Both the position numbers and the translations under genes were made by a program. 64,000 nucleotides of DNA from Argyresthia goedartella (Eukaryota > Arthropoda > Insecta > Lepidoptera > Argyresthiidae), in the NCBI GenBank assembly GCA_949825045.1, contig OX463813.1:3596001-3660000 (forward strand). The letters run 5' to 3'. The notes beneath the pieces were generated by a model. It did no database searches and was not told where the DNA came from. It was given only the letters and a program-made list of their open reading frames with translations. Shown here piece by piece: positions 33,170 to 45,784 of the stretch; the first letter of the stretch is position 1, and each line of letters starts with the position of its first letter.

Positions 33170-33418
33170 TTAATACCTTGGACACTATTTAGGTACACAC
33201 ATTGATCTATAGCCCCAAACTAGGATTCCCTGTATCTTGAGTATTAGACAACGATACACATACTTATATAGATAAATATTATACTTAGATAAACAACCAT
33301 GACTAGGGTACAAACATCCGTTCTCATCAAACACATATTTGCCCCCACCGGGACTCGAACCCGGGACCCTTGGCTTCGTAGGCAGGTTCCCTGCCGACTC
33401 GGCCATTCGGTCGTCAAA
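33170..33418 (-). repeat. tRNA-derived SINE, family 2 copy 2
   Basis: The reverse complement starts GACGACCGAATGGCCGAGTC (A-box region), with a perfect B box GGGTTCGAGTCCC. The body is GTGTTTGATGAGAACGGATG, and the 3' domain is AATCCTAGTTTGGGGCTATA followed by GATCAATGTGTGTACC. Better preserved than the copy at 8366. Confidence 0.8.
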
Positions 33419-33897
33419 TACAAAATACACGTCTCTTGTCCTTTACTCCCCCTTTACTAATAGGCTGACGCTAAGCAATAGGGTCCCGTAATAAACAACC
33501 AAGTCTTACCCTTCCTCAAAACATTCAACTATCAATGTGAGCCAAAGGTTTCTTGCCACTAATTTTGATTGTATGTTTGTTTTGCCCCGAATCAGTATTT
33601 ACATGCATTACTTCCAAAATAAATCCTATTTCGTTATGAACACGATTCAAAATCAAATGTATTAATATCAATTTAAAGATTTTTATGTAGGAACTGCTGA
33701 AAGACTATGTTTTAAACCGAAAAAAATACTGTTAGTCTTCTCCCATTTGGTGGGGGAAGACTACCAGTTTCAGCTGTCTATTGTCTTAAATTACTCTGCT
33801 TTTAACACACTTATGGAAAAATCATCCAAATTCTATAAATAGTTGGTAAGTATATAACACAGTATCTTAGATAACTTAAAGGTAGGACTAGAAACTT
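33419..33897. other. No gene recognised
   Basis: AT-rich, nothing recognised. Confidence 0.35.
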
Positions 33898-34500
33898 AAT
33901 AATAATCCTTTATTGCACAGAAAACACAGTGGAAATTATAACACAAACAGTATGCAAAGGTGAGCTTATTTCTAAAAAGAAATTTCTTACAGCTAACCTG
34001 TGAAGAAAAGAGAAAAATAAAATATAGAGAGGTAGTCCTAGTGTACAATTAAGAGTTAAAAGAAATAAATAAAATAAATATACTATCAAATAAATCACAA
34101 TACACCCTACGTAATTACTATAAAATAAATAAATAGACTACAATAAATAAATAGATATACGTAAATACTATGAGATACCCACTATTCGGAAGAGAGGAGA
34201 TGCTGTTTCAATTTTTTCTTGAAAGTGACCAAGGATTTGCAATCCCTTATAGCGCAAGGAAGTGCATTCCACAAACGTATTGCCCTTAACCTAAACGAGT
34301 GCTCGTAAGCAACAGTGTTGTGCTGAGGAATTGACAAAAGTGACACCGTGTGAGATCTCCGAAGTCTATCCCCTGAGAAAAGATACTCAAAACGTTCACG
34401 AAGATATGCAGGGTAGCACGGATTTCTCAAAATATTGAAGAGGAAGGAGAGAATGTGCATATCACGACGAACTTCTTCATAAAACCAATTTTTCATATTA
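33898..34500 (-). pseudogene. 5'-truncated LINE: RT C-terminus and 3' UTR
   Basis: The minus-strand frame 34182-34496 encodes a C-terminal reverse-transcriptase tail of the type RRSHTVSLLSIPQHNT, then LRAIRLWNALPCAIRDCKSL. The 3' UTR runs to about 33898, ending with a TTATTATTA tail after GTGCAATAAAGG. The same UTR, shorter, is inserted at 16668-16788. No catalytic part remains. Confidence 0.7.
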
Positions 34501-35937
34501 TCCAGTAATAGTAGTTTATGTGCTGCTACATAATGGAGGGCATTATTACTCGAGAGTGGGTTTATGAAACGAGCCGAAGGCGATTTTCATAATAAAATCA
34601 CTCGAGAGTTTTAATGCCTAATTATGTACAGTTACATACACTAGTTTATCTCCACACATATCATAAGCTCTCTTTAATGTGTTCAGGAACCGCAAGTTTG
34701 ACCGGCATTGTGGCATTGATCTTATTTCTGCAGTTGTTTAGCTTGTTCTGTAGTACCAACTTCACCTACAAACTAAGGGCGGCACGCAGGCGGGCGTAGG
34801 CGTTCGAAATTTGAATGTCATAATATGTAGAAAAATTACACATTATGGTCATAATGAATATAATTTCAGATAAGAAATGAGTTTTTACCAAATAGTTTTA
34901 TATTATGCTGGTCTTAACGTGCGGTTTTTAGACGCATTAAAGAGGGTTATAGAGGGTAGAGGGATAAGTGTGTAGGTACGTATACACATTACTCGTAAAC
35001 ATACAGTGACACCCTCACACCCAGTACACATACAGTTACACTCTACACTCACCCCATTACCAAATATTTTATTTGTTTTATTTTGTTTTGTAAAACAAAA
35101 CCTTTATATTTATTATTATTGTAATTATGCGAAGTACTTCTTTTTTCTTAATTTGTAATCCCAATTGTGTATAACGGGAAGAAACTGTCCCCAAAGACAC
35201 AGGTTATCCTAATTTTTTTGAGACTGGAAAACCCTTCTCCTAAGGACTTGTTTTTGGAAATAAACATATTTTTACATTTACTTTTTTTTGTAACTATCGA
35301 CAAGGACTACCTGACTAAAAATGGCCATTTTACTTGACATTAAAGTAGGACTGATTGAGTTAGGCACTAATTTCCTTGATGTCAAATCCCGAGTAACCTC
35401 GTGGTGGGTCTGTTACCTAAGATCAATATTCATCATGTCAATAAACACCACTAGGTCAATAGCTTCATGGGTAAACGGTTAAGTATATCAATGATTTACG
35501 ACATCAAGCGTCTTACCACAAAAAATTAACTCGTGTTCAACACTTGTTCAATGACAACAATGTATGATTTCACGTTTGTTTTGAGGTTAAACTTTGTCTT
35601 TAATTTGTTCTAGTAACACGGCAATAGTTCATTAGAACAACAAATCAAATCAACAAATCATTTTGTCAACAACTCACTACATCAGAAAGGTCAACATTTT
35701 ATAAGATGAACAGATCATTACCTGCACCAACAACTGTATCAACAATGGAAACACTAAACAAATAACACATCATATTATTATGATCACTTTTTATTTAACT
35801 CTCTAACAAATCAATACTCAATAGTATTGTAATCTCTGTTCATTTATGTCATTAAGGAACAAATATAGGTAATATAACAAACTTAAACACTAATCACTTA
35901 AACAGTAGGTACTCTTTAACAAAATATTGTTCTTTTC
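34501..35937. other. No gene recognised
   Basis: AT-rich. A self-complementary stretch near 34535-34610 (ACTCGAGAGTGGGTTTATGA and its partner AAATCACTCGAGAGTTT) suggests a small hairpin-type repeat. Otherwise nothing. Confidence 0.35.
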
Positions 35938-35995
35938 AGGGTTCCGTACTTGAAGGGTGCCAAACGGGACACTATTACTAAGCCTCCCCAGTCCG
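35938..35995 (-). repeat. Fragment of the AGGGTTCCGTAC repeat
   Basis: AGGGTTCCGTACTTGAAGGG and GCCAAACGGGACACTATTAC match the 3' end of the repeat family seen at 458, 11039 and 21000. Confidence 0.55.
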
Positions 35996-36033
35996 CAAAG
36001 AAGTCATATAACTTAACCTTATAGTGCTACAAC

Positions 36034-36311
36034 GCTGTGTAAACGTTTCATAATAGTAACGGCGGTGACCTTGTGTTCTATAAAAGCGTTCAAGAACTCT
36101 GTTTTGCTTTATAAGCATAAAGTGCAAATATGACCTATAAGAAAGTGATGTAAACGTTTATAAAACCAATTTTTGCAACCTTTATAGTAATATCGCTATA
36201 GAAATTTCTGATACAAGTTTAGAAGCATACTGCTCTATAGCCGTGATAACAGATACATTTGTTCGTCGTATTTATGTTGTAATAGTTTCAAGTGTATGCC
36301 TATAGTGCTCT
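36034..36311 (+). repeat. 278-bp dispersed repeat, copy 1
   Basis: Collinear, with no length change and few substitutions, with 48908-49185. Starts GCTGTGTAAACGTTTCATAA and ends GCCTATAGTGCTCT. Here the surrounding sequence continues in the same TATAG-rich style on both sides, so this may be part of a longer element. Confidence 0.8.
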
Positions 36312-36616
36312 AGTTTTAACAATGATAAATACTCTACTACTGGACGATATAGTCTTATTGTAGTTATTTAAATCACTGTTATAGTATCTAGTGGGTTATT
36401 AGATTCGAAAACTCTACAATAGAGCAAGTTCGTGATATAGCCAATAGTACGCCTAATAACACGCTTATATGATGCAACTGCACTATAATAGCATTACAAT
36501 TTATCTTATAGTTCAACTAATATCATGTCAATTGTCAATTGTCAATTGTAAGACGGGCTGGTTTCCGCAACTCGACGACGAAAGCGCCTATTTTGCGTGT
36601 GGGTGGGAATGCGACA

Positions 36617-39600
36617 TCATTCGAGCCAACCCAACTCCTCCAGGAACGCCAGTAGGCCCTTTACGTTACCGACTATCCCTGGAAGGTCCCTCGATTGACC
36701 GAGGTGTTTAGCCCTGTAGTCCGCTACTCCTGTGCACTCCATGAGGACGTGAGCAGCCGTTTCTTCTGCCTCCAAGCAGGCTCTGCAAAGGGGGCTGTCG
36801 GTAACACCTAGGACATATAGATGTTTATTAAAGAAACCATGGCCAGTAAGTGCTGCAGTTACCAGTCGCAAGCGCGGCCTACTAAGTCGAAGCAAGGTCT
36901 TAGCCAGCCTAGCGCTAGGGGACGGCAAGGCCAGCTTAGCCTGCCTGCACTCCTCATGGTTTGTCCAAAGAGTGGCATGATCATTCCTGGTCGACTCTCT
37001 CAGAAATGAGCGTACCATCTTGAAGGGAAGATGGATGATAGGTTCGGGACCATACACTATCAAGCTAGAGTTACCTCTTGATCCGCTGTGTCCTTTTATC
37101 CATTGAAGGATTACGCGGTTATGTTGACATACCTCCATTAGTCGTTTGTGACACTCGTAGATTAGCCCTGAGTTAATAGTGTTGCTATTTAGGGCTTGTA
37201 GGACGGCCATGCTATCCGAGAGGATTCGAATGGAGGAATCTCTTACCTTTCTCGATGCTATGGCATTAGCGGCCGAGATGATGCCCATGCATTCAGCTTG
37301 ACAGACAGTATTATGGGCACCCAGTGGAATGGCTATCTTGATGTTTAGGTCCTCCGAGAAGGTGCCTGAACCAGTGCCTGCTTCAGTTTTTGAACCATCG
37401 GTAAAAATTCTGAGCTCTTTAACGTCGAGCCCCTCAACCCGATGGTCTTCATGTAACTGTATATTGTATTTTTTGTCAAAAACAAATTGTTTAGGGATTC
37501 TGTCACTGCAAGCCATAGAGATGGGATTTTTTTTGTACACTTCCCCTAGGATGGCGGTGTGTGAGGTCCTGTTTTTCCTCCAAAGTCCTAAGGTGTTGAG
37601 TCTCACCGCAGATGACGCGGCCTCCTGCTTAATATACAGCTGGAGTGGCGGAAGACACAGCATGGCCTCCATTGCTGCTGTTGGAGTAGTTCTCATACTA
37701 CCTGTGATAGCCATGCAGGCCAGCCTTTGGAAGCTTTGGAGTTTGCTTACCATTGTGGTTAGTTTGGTCCTGGTCCACCACACCACAGCTCCGTAGCAGA
37801 CAAGAGGACGGATCACCGTTACGTACAGCCAAAGAATGATGTTGGGAGAAAGTCCCCACTTTTTCCCCACCATTCTCCGACACTGCCAGAAAGCAATACT
37901 CGCCTTCTTTAGTTTGTTGTCGATGTGGCTACTCCAGTTGAGCTTGCTGTCCAAGGTTATGCCCAGGTACTTCACCTCAGTTGCTAGCTGGAGTTCCGTT
38001 CCAAAGAGCTTAGGTAGTGTATACCTACCAAGAGCCCTATTGTTAGTGAACATGACCATTTCCGTTTTTGTTGGGTTAACCGCCAGGTCATATTCTAAAC
38101 ACCAGCGCTCCACGATGCGAAGAGCTATTTGTTTAAGGTTGCATACTGTGCTCGCAAATTTACCTGTGATGAGGATTACCAAATCGTCGGCGTATCCTAC
38201 GGTGTAGTATCCATTAGCGTTAAGCTTGGTAATCAGGTCGTTAATAACCAGATTCCACAGAAGCGGGGAGAGCACTCCTCCCTGCGGGCATCCCCGCACT
38301 ACCTCCGCCGACAGGGACTCTCCAGCTAGACGCACGATACGTTTGTTAAGCATGTTTGCGACCCAGTTGTTTACAGCTGTTGACACCCCATGCCTTGTTA
38401 GAGATGCACTTATACTGCTATGCTGCGTCTTGTCAAAGGCACCTTCTATATCAATAAAAGTTCCAAGACAGATGCATTTGTTTTGAATCGCCTCTTCAAT
38501 TGTGGATACGGAGAGCCGATTCAGTAGACTTACCCAAACTATATGCATGCTGATTCTTGTGTAAGGGTATATGTTTTAACGCTCCATCTCTCAGGTGTCT
38601 CTCGCACAAACGAGAGTCTTAAGCAAGAACGAGGTGAGACTAATCGGCCTGAAAGATTTAGCGTTAGTGTAGTCGCTCCTTCCTGGCTTCGGTATGAAAA
38701 TTACGTTTACTACTCTCCACCTTTTGGGAACGTATCCAAATCTAAGACATGCTTTCATGATTCGGACCATTATATTGATGACGGGTTCCCCACCCCACTG
38801 TAGCAGTGCTGGGAAGATTCCATCTGGTCCTGCTGATTTAAAAGGTTTAAAGCTATTAATGGCCCATCTCACCTTGTCAGCAGTGATAATACTATTAGTT
38901 ATGTCTAAGTCGTCGACAGCTTCATGGTGAACCTCTTCCGGCCACACAATCTCTTGAATAGTTCTACTTCCGGGAAAGTGAGTTTCCAACAAGAGACTGT
39001 GTGTTTCTGTGGTGGAAGAGGTATATGTTCCATCGGGTTTTTTAAGCGACCCTAGCCTGGAGTTGCCTTGTTGAGCTAGTATTTGCCTTACCCGATTTGC
39101 TTGATCAACGGTTTCAATGTCGCTGCAGAATTTCCTCCATGAGTTGCTGCTTTTGAACCGTAGTCGTTTCTTGTACTTGGATTTGGCATCTTTATAGTTG
39201 TCCCAATCCTCATCAGCACTGGTGTTCATCGCCCTGTTTAGCAGTCTTCTGATCTTAGCACGCATCCTATCTAGATCAGGACCCCACCAAGGCTGCCCCT
39301 TGATGTTGGTAGGCGCTGGTGTGCTAAGCGGGCAAGTTGAATGATAGCAGTCTATTGAAGTATTAGTAAAATCTGTTACCTGTTGTTCGATTTGTTCGGG
39401 TCCCTCCGGATCTGGTAGAGTCTCAGCCCAAGCAAGTCTTTCACCTACGATAGCTCTGTACCTGGTTCTGTCAGTCTTGCGTGGGTTTCTCTTAGGGACA
39501 GTTGGGGAGAACGCTGCGTTGATCTCGAAGCGTATCCATCGATGATCAGAGCATGACGCCTCGTTGGACACATGCCAGCCCCCAACGTCGTCGGATATGT

Positions 39601-40201
39601 CCGCCGTTGCCAGGGTAATATCAACGATAGCTCTGCTCCGCTTGGTAACAAAAGTTGGTTCAGAACCTATGTTAAGCACATTAATGTTTGTAGTAAATAG
39701 GTATTCAACAAGTGTCTTACCTCTGCTGTTCATATCTGGCATGCCCCACAGTGGGTGATGCGCGTTCGAGTCGGCCCCAACGATGAGCTGGAGGCCCGAC
39801 TTCTCGCAGTGGTCCACCAGCCGGCACAGGTCGTGTGGAGGCGGGTTGTCCTCCGCAGGCATGTAGGCGGAGGCCACCACGAGTTCGCGGCACCTAGCTG
39901 TGTCGGGCAGTTGCAGCCTTATGGCACACAGGTCCCTGGAACAGAACTCTGTTAATGGCTGTGCTGGGATGTTGTTAGTAGTTATGATGCACGTTCTAGG
40001 GTTATCGTGATCAGTTGTACCGAAAAGCTTACCTCTCAAATTGGCGAGCCCCCGAATGCTACCGCGGTTGATCCACGGCTCCTGGATCAGAGCCACGGCA
40101 GTGCTGTTTGCCCCCAACCAGCGTCTTAACTGGGCCGTTGCAGTTTGGCTGTGTTGGAGGTTGGCTTGGAGGATTTTACAATCGCGGGAGAGGGACGCCA
40201 T
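36617..40201 (-). pseudogene. LOA-type ORF2: endonuclease, RT, RNase H, frameshifted
   Basis: Starts ATG at 40201 with an APE endonuclease (LQANLQHSQTATAQL, IQEPWIN, VGADSNAHHPLWG, CSDHRWIRFEI), all catalytic residues present. The RT begins FKPFKSAGPDGIFPALLQW and SFRPISLTSFLLKTL. Near 38595 the frame changes: a middle frame carries RHLRDGALKH and HKNQHAYSLGK, and near 38490 reading moves again into IEEAIQNKC. RT motifs A (IDIEGAFDKTQH), B (CPQGGVLSPLLWN) and C (GYADDLVIL) follow. An RNase H domain (IFTDGSKTEAG, ILSDSMAVLQAL, WIKGHSGSRGN) loses the segment with the last catalytic Asp right after GN. A Cys-rich C-terminus (CRACLEAEETAAHVLMEC) is present. Two frame changes and the RNase H deletion make it inactive. 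Confidence 0.85.
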
Positions 40202-41942
40202 TTTTGGTCAACCCCTCCTCCACCTCCAAGATGAGTTCCTCCTCCAGCCGCATGGACAGCTCCTCGCCCTCAGAGGGCACCACTGCTGGTTCTAGCTCAT
40301 CGCCTTCACCAAGCAGCATGGCCTCCCAGTGCGCGTGCCCGTCCTGCGGTTGAGCAGCAGAACTTTCCCCGACTGCATCGGGGCCTGTTTGCTGCCGCTC
40401 TGGAGTGGAACTCTGGGGCATAGCTGTTGTTGATGAAACCCCAGTGATGACTAGCTTAGAGCTGGTCTGCGCTACCACCGGTGGTTCCTTAACAAATTTC
40501 CCACCGGGTCCCTGAAATTTAAGGTAGACCGAACCACTACCAAAAAGGAGCTGTCTGCCCCTTCCCAGCAGGGTCGGCACCACATCTTCAGGGACGTCTG
40601 TAATGAGAAACAGGTTGTCCTGCTGCTCATCCACTTTCTGGAGGAGCCATCGGTCAACCTGTGCCCACTTGTTCATAAAGTGGAGGACTACGCCGACGTC
40701 GGGCGCAGACTTCCACTTGCCTCGTTCGTTGGGTATAAGCACCCCACATCGAACCCTGCGGACCATCTCCGATTGGCGTTTCACCACCAACTGTACGTTG
40801 GATGGTGTAGACACACCGGAGACACACTCCCGCAGCCAGTTCAGGGAGTACTCGTCCTCCACGAACAGTTTAAGGTGGCCGTCCTCGTAACGAGGCTTGC
40901 CGCCGAATTTGGGGTTTTCCTTGCTCGGATCCGCCAACGCTTCCCTCAAGATTTTGTCATCAATCTCGTTGAGGATGAGCGTTGACAGTTCCTGTGAAAT
41001 ATGACCAGTAGCGACGTCAGTTACGGCGATGTACTGACCAGATTTCACCTTCTGAGCATAGGTGACCCCAGCTCTGCGCGCTTCCGTGCACTGCTTTTTA
41101 GGCTCCACTCGAGGAGAATTACTATCCTCTAGTCGAGCCCTCTTAGCAGCCGCGCGCTCATTTTTGCCGGATCTCTTGGCAGATTTCAACTTCTTGTTAG
41201 AAGTCGGACCACCAGAGAACGCTACGGTAGGTTTAGCCCCGTTTGAGTCTAGAGTTGCCCCTTTGACACCACGGGAGCCGGTCACCTTACCCGCAGCTCC
41301 GGCTGTATTAACAGCGGGACCACTATCGGTCGCCACCGTGGCAGATGGAACTCCATCTACGCCGGCAGCGGCCGATGTGGCAGCCAAACGCTGTTTTTTC
41401 TTCCACCGACGATTCGCCTTACGCCCTGGTCCGGTTTGCACCGTATCTGGACGTTTAGTCGATGGGCCCTTCCCTTGCAAAAATTGCTTGGGTGGTTTAC
41501 CCTTTCGACCAACCGTCGTCCAGGCGCTGGCGAAATGCTCGGCGATGTTTGTCGAATGGCTCCGCGCACCGGGTTGCCCCGTGGCCCTGCCTCTCGACTC
41601 ACTTTCGGGCTTTTTGCAGCTAACCTCCAAAGTGGAATCACTACCGGTTTGCACCGGTAGGTCACTGATGGTGGCAGTGCGCCCAGTTAAGGCTTGAGGA
41701 TCTGCCGAGGCAGATTCTCGCACCTGTTTGGAGCCGCTTGCGGTTTTCACCGCTAGAAGCGTTCCAGATGGGTTTTTTGACCTGACACGATCCATAGTCA
41801 AATGTATAGAGATTCGTCTACTCGATTTCCCACCCTCCACGGAGCCCGCATAATTGGGAGCGCCTACTTGCTTGGAACAGCTTTCAGTCGCTAGGAGTAC
41901 CGAGTAGATATAGGAGCATAGGGCTGGTACTTGGCGCGACAT
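40176..41942 (-). CDS. LOA-type ORF1 (putative RNA-binding protein)
   Basis: About 588 residues from ATG at 41942. A second good start is ATG at 41795 (MDRVRSKNPSG). The N-terminal half is basic and low-complexity, rich in Lys, Ser, Gly and Ala (KANRRWKKKQR, KKLKSAKRSGKNERAAAKRA). The C-terminal half is folded-looking: TYAQKVKSGQ, LILNEIDDKI, PRYEDGHLKLFVEDEYSLNW, and VRRVRCGVLIP, resembling the insect DUF4780 group. No zinc knuckle was seen. It presumably binds the element RNA. The frame is intact, and its end overlaps the ORF2 start by 26 bases. Confidence 0.75.
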   Translation of the reverse strand: MSRQVPALCSYIYSVLLATESCSKQVGAPNYAGSVEGGKSSRRISIHLTMDRVRSKNPSGTLLAVKTASGSKQVRESASADPQALTGRTATISDLPVQTGSDSTLEVSCKKPESESRGRATGQPGARSHSTNIAEHFASAWTTVGRKGKPPKQFLQGKGPSTKRPDTVQTGPGRKANRRWKKKQRLAATSAAAGVDGVPSATVATDSGPAVNTAGAAGKVTGSRGVKGATLDSNGAKPTVAFSGGPTSNKKLKSAKRSGKNERAAAKRARLEDSNSPRVEPKKQCTEARRAGVTYAQKVKSGQYIAVTDVATGHISQELSTLILNEIDDKILREALADPSKENPKFGGKPRYEDGHLKLFVEDEYSLNWLRECVSGVSTPSNVQLVVKRQSEMVRRVRCGVLIPNERGKWKSAPDVGVVLHFMNKWAQVDRWLLQKVDEQQDNLFLITDVPEDVVPTLLGRGRQLLFGSGSVYLKFQGPGGKFVKEPPVVAQTSSKLVITGVSSTTAMPQSSTPERQQTGPDAVGESSAAQPQDGHAHWEAMLLGEGDELEPAVVPSEGEELSMRLEEELILEVEEGLTKNGVPLPRL

Positions 41943-42486
41943 CGGGAGCTCGCTTCTGTGGACGATGGGAACCAAGGTGTCAGCGACATGGTCCCACCGC
42001 CGTAGTCACCGAAGCTTACCCCGTCAGCATGGCCCATCCCACCGCTTTGACTGACGCCTTAGCGGACCCTACACCCCTAGCCGTGGCCCTCTGACGGGAC
42101 ACTTGGCCGTTACCCCAACCCGCGGCTACGGGCGAGGCTACCGTTTTGCCTGAAATCCAGCCCAAAGAGGGCGTGTTGCCTTACGAAGCTAAATCCACAG
42201 CAACGCTCGGCTCAACCCCCCAGGACCCCTTCATCCTGGCCTACGGTGATCAACTGCGCAGACCACAAGACGCAGGTGAGTGTAGATAGTCTGCCGGGTA
42301 CACCCACCTTAACCGACAGAACCGGAGGGACTTTTAGCCATCAGCTAGTAAGAGGTCCGGGGACCAGTCACTAGCCGCTGTTACCAGGGTGCACCAGGAG
42401 GAAGCAGAAGTTATGCAGTCGGACGTATCCTTCTGCATCACTTCAGCACCCCCACACTAGGAGGTAGTCGCTCAGAACACCCTAAC

Positions 42487-42875
42487 TCATGAATTTAATG
42501 ACTTTTTTTGGTTTCTTATAGCACGTTTTGGTACTATAACTGGCATAACACGTAAAATGCACGTAAGGGGTAAATAATTAGTTATATGGAGACTATTATG
42601 CTCTATAATTATGATTTCAAATCGGGGGGCACGGCAGTGCACCCGCCAAGTCGAGCGCGGAGCAAACACTGCCGTACCATCCTTTACTAGAACCATTTCG
42701 CCGCATTTTCAGGCCTCTATTTGAGAACCTCTGGATAAGACCAGAACGCAGAAATTTTTGTCATCCAGTAAGCTATAATCACATACTTAAAATCCAAAAT
42801 TTCAAGTCTGTAGGTAATTTTTGTGTCAGGGATATCCATAATTGATTTGCTTTTAGCTACCACCAACTCATACCT
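42487..42875. other. No gene recognised
   Basis: Between two minus-strand LINEs; AT-rich with nothing recognised. Confidence 0.35.
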
Positions 42876-43086
42876 GTAGAATAGAATAGAATATAATAGA
42901 ATTGAATGTTTTATTTCATGAACATAGGTTGCAGTTTACAGGTCTTAAAGAAATTAAATTACCGCTATGTCCTACCAGTAAAATGGTGTATGAATATTAG
43001 TGTCTAGGTACATCATTTATACATATTTATTATATTTTATTTATTATCACAATTAAAATGTCAAACTTAACAACTAAATATCACAA

Positions 43087-45775
43087 TTAAAAATTATCAT
43101 TTAGGTAGGAATTAATAATGTAATAACATTTGTCATTGAGCAAATGGAATAATTTATTTTTGAACGGTTGTAAATTTAAATCTTTTATTTCATTTGGTAT
43201 TTTATTATATATCTTAGGTGCCATGCAAAATATACTTTTATGTAGAAGAGCTGTCCTAGACGGTAGCAAGCAAAGTCTGTTCCGATGTTGAGGGCGCTGT
43301 GAAAAGGTTGTTGTGGTCTCAATGAAATTATTGGGATTAGTTTTTACGAAGACTGCCACCTCATAAATATACAGGGAGGGTAAGGTCAGTATTTTGTGTT
43401 TCCTAAAGTAGGGTTCGCAGCTGTCTGTAGTTTTGAGGCTAAACACAGCTCTGAGGCATCTTTTTTGTGCCTTAAAAACAGTTTCCCTTTCAGAGCAGTT
43501 GCCCCAGAAAATCAGACCGTACCGCAGAGTAGATGACACAAAACCGTGATAGGCAGCTAATGCTGTTTCGATGCTCACGATTTTTACAAGATTGAAGAGC
43601 AAGAAGGCAGAGCTACTTAAACGGTCACAAACCAGTTTTGAGTGGTGTTTCCAATTTAAGTTATTGTCTATTACTAGACCTAGGAACTTGGTTTTCTCGA
43701 CCACTTCTATTGTTGTTCCATCGTAACAAACACTAAGATTTTGTAACTTTGATTGTCTTTGATGAAAATTCATTAATTTGGTCTCATCTAAATTTGCAAT
43801 TAAATTATTAGTATTCATCCAATTAATTAAGTCTTTTAAAGCGTTATTTATTTTTAAATTAAAATCGTTTAATTCATTGCGTTCTAAAATCATTGTGCTA
43901 TCGTCGGCAAATAATGTCATTTTATAATATGTAATTTTTGGCAGGTCATTGATATATATAATAAACAAAAGAGGCCCTAGTACACTGCCTTGCGGGACAC
44001 CAAAAAGCACTTTTCTTACATTCGATTTATATGTTTCCTCTAATCTTGTCTTTGTGTTTATTCTAGTCAGTTCTGTGTGTTGTTGTCTGTTGCTCAAGTA
44101 AGATTTTATAAGTTTCAGTATGTTTCCTCGAATACCATATACATATAGTTTTTCGAGCAGTATTCTGTGATCAACATAATCAAATGCCTTTGTCATATCC
44201 ATATAAAGGGCCACTACAGGTTTTCTTCTATCCATGCAGGACATGATGTCCTTTAGGAAGTCGTAAATTGCCATATTAATGGTTTTCCCTTTACGAAATC
44301 CCTTTTGTTCTAAAGTCAAGATATTAAATGATTCTAAATATGATGATATTGCCTTGTATATGATCTTTTCGAAGATTTTAGACATCACTGAGATAAGTGC
44401 AATGGGTCGGTAGTTTGTCATAGATTCCCTATCTGATTTCTTAAAGAGAGGTTTTACAATTGCTGTTTTTAAACTTTCCGGGTTTTTTCCGTGGAGAATG
44501 CACAAATTTATAATGTGGCTAATGTGCGGTGCAATGATACACCGGATATGTTTAATTACTTTTGTATGGATATCATCATGACCTACACTATTTTTATTTT
44601 TTAGGTCAATAATGGTTTTGACTATGTCCTCCGCTGCTGTTGGATTCATGTACATTGACTGTTGTTGATGATTTATCGGGTGAGGATAGGTTTTATTACA
44701 TGACTGGTTGGTTTGTTTTATTTCGTCTATGTAGAAATTATTGAATGCTTCTGAAATATCTTGGGCATCGGTTATGACTTTGTCTTCAGATTTTATTTTC
44801 TCTATAGGTTCCCTAGGAAGAGAGATTTTTGTGTTATTAATTATTTTCCATGAAGTTTTTGATTTATTTGATGAATTTTGTACAGTATAATTATTTTGTG
44901 ATGAATTTTGTACCGTAATAATTGGAAAACATTGGTTATATATTAGTAGGAAAGTTTATAAAAAGCAATCGTATGAGTCATTGGGATCATCGAGGTTATA
45001 AATGTCAGAGAAGGAGAGTGAATTAAGATATACTTTAAATTTGTCTAAATTTTCTTGGCTATAATCTCTTTTGGTGGTTTTCCAAGAGTCGATTACGCAT
45101 GTTTTTTTCACGGCACAATTTAGAAGTTGTGCTGTATGGTCTGAGAGCCCGTAATCAATGACTTTTCCTATTCCGTGATTTATGTTGAGGGCAAAATTAT
45201 CAAGACAGGTTTTAGACGATAATCTTGTAGGTTCTGCAAATTGTAGTCTTAGATTGTATCCTAGCAAAAAGTTTTGAAAGTCGGTAGAGGTCTTTGTTTG
45301 TTTGATGGTATCAATATTAAAGTCCCCACCAATAATAACTCGTTTACCCATTTTAATACATATCTTCTGAAGTATTTTTTCCATTTGCTCATAGAAAGTA
45401 TTTAAATGCAAGGTTTTATTTTTGTTTCTCGGAATTCTGTAAATACACACAATAATAATTTCTTGGTGAATTAGTTCTATGGCACAGCATTCAAATATCC
45501 CCTTTATAGAGAGTTTGGATATTTCTATAAGTTCTTTATAGTGAAGACCAGTTTTAATTAATATACAGGCTCCCCCTTTCCTTCTGTCATCTCTTGAGTA
45601 GTGTGCCGCAATATGATAGTTTAATAGCACTGCCAAGTCTTCCTCTCCTGCTATAATGTTGTGTTCCGTGATGCAGATGACGTCGACTACAACGTTTTCT
45701 GTGTATAGTTCTTCTAGATATAAATTCAACATGTCTGTTTTATTAATGAGACCAGCGATGTTCTGATGGAGTATG
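43087..45775 (-). pseudogene. CR1-type ORF2: endonuclease and RT, one stop
   Basis: One continuous frame. The endonuclease begins at about 45763 with LHQNIAGLINKTD, then CITEHNI, RKGGACILI, IIGGDFNIDT and YGLSDHTAQL. The first ATG (45732) lies downstream of the conserved start and no upstream ATG exists in the frame, so initiation may depend on the overlapping ORF1. A TAA at 44956-44958 splits the ORF. The frame stays open on both sides, including about 90 codons before the next ATG at 44655. RT blocks: NKNSVGHDDIHTKVIK, NYRPIALISVMSKIFEK, motif A YMDMTKAFDYVDH, motif B GVPQGSVLGPLLFIIYINDL, motif C LFADDSTMIL. All catalytic residues are present; only the stop disables it. Confidence 0.85.
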
Positions 45776-45784
45776 TAGAGACTT

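Larger units (their letters stand above)
36528..42486 (-). mobile_element. LOA/R1-type non-LTR retrotransposon with RNase H
   Basis: Minus-strand element: 5' UTR about 41943-42486, ORF1 40176-41942, ORF2 36617-40201 (two frame changes), and a 3' end made of CAATTGA repeats (36528-36548). A possible 5-bp duplication TCATG flanks it (36523-36527 and 42487-42491), too short to be sure. ORF1 and ORF2 overlap by 26 bases. The RNase H and the ORF1 type point to the LOA/R1/I lineage. Confidence 0.8.

Noticed and set aside
32766..33185. 139-codon minus frame as a host gene
   Set aside because: Opens with GTG inside a SINE and shows no domain; kept only as a note.
41062..41697. 211-codon plus-strand frame across the LOA-type ORF1
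   Set aside because: Antisense shadow of the low-complexity part of ORF1.
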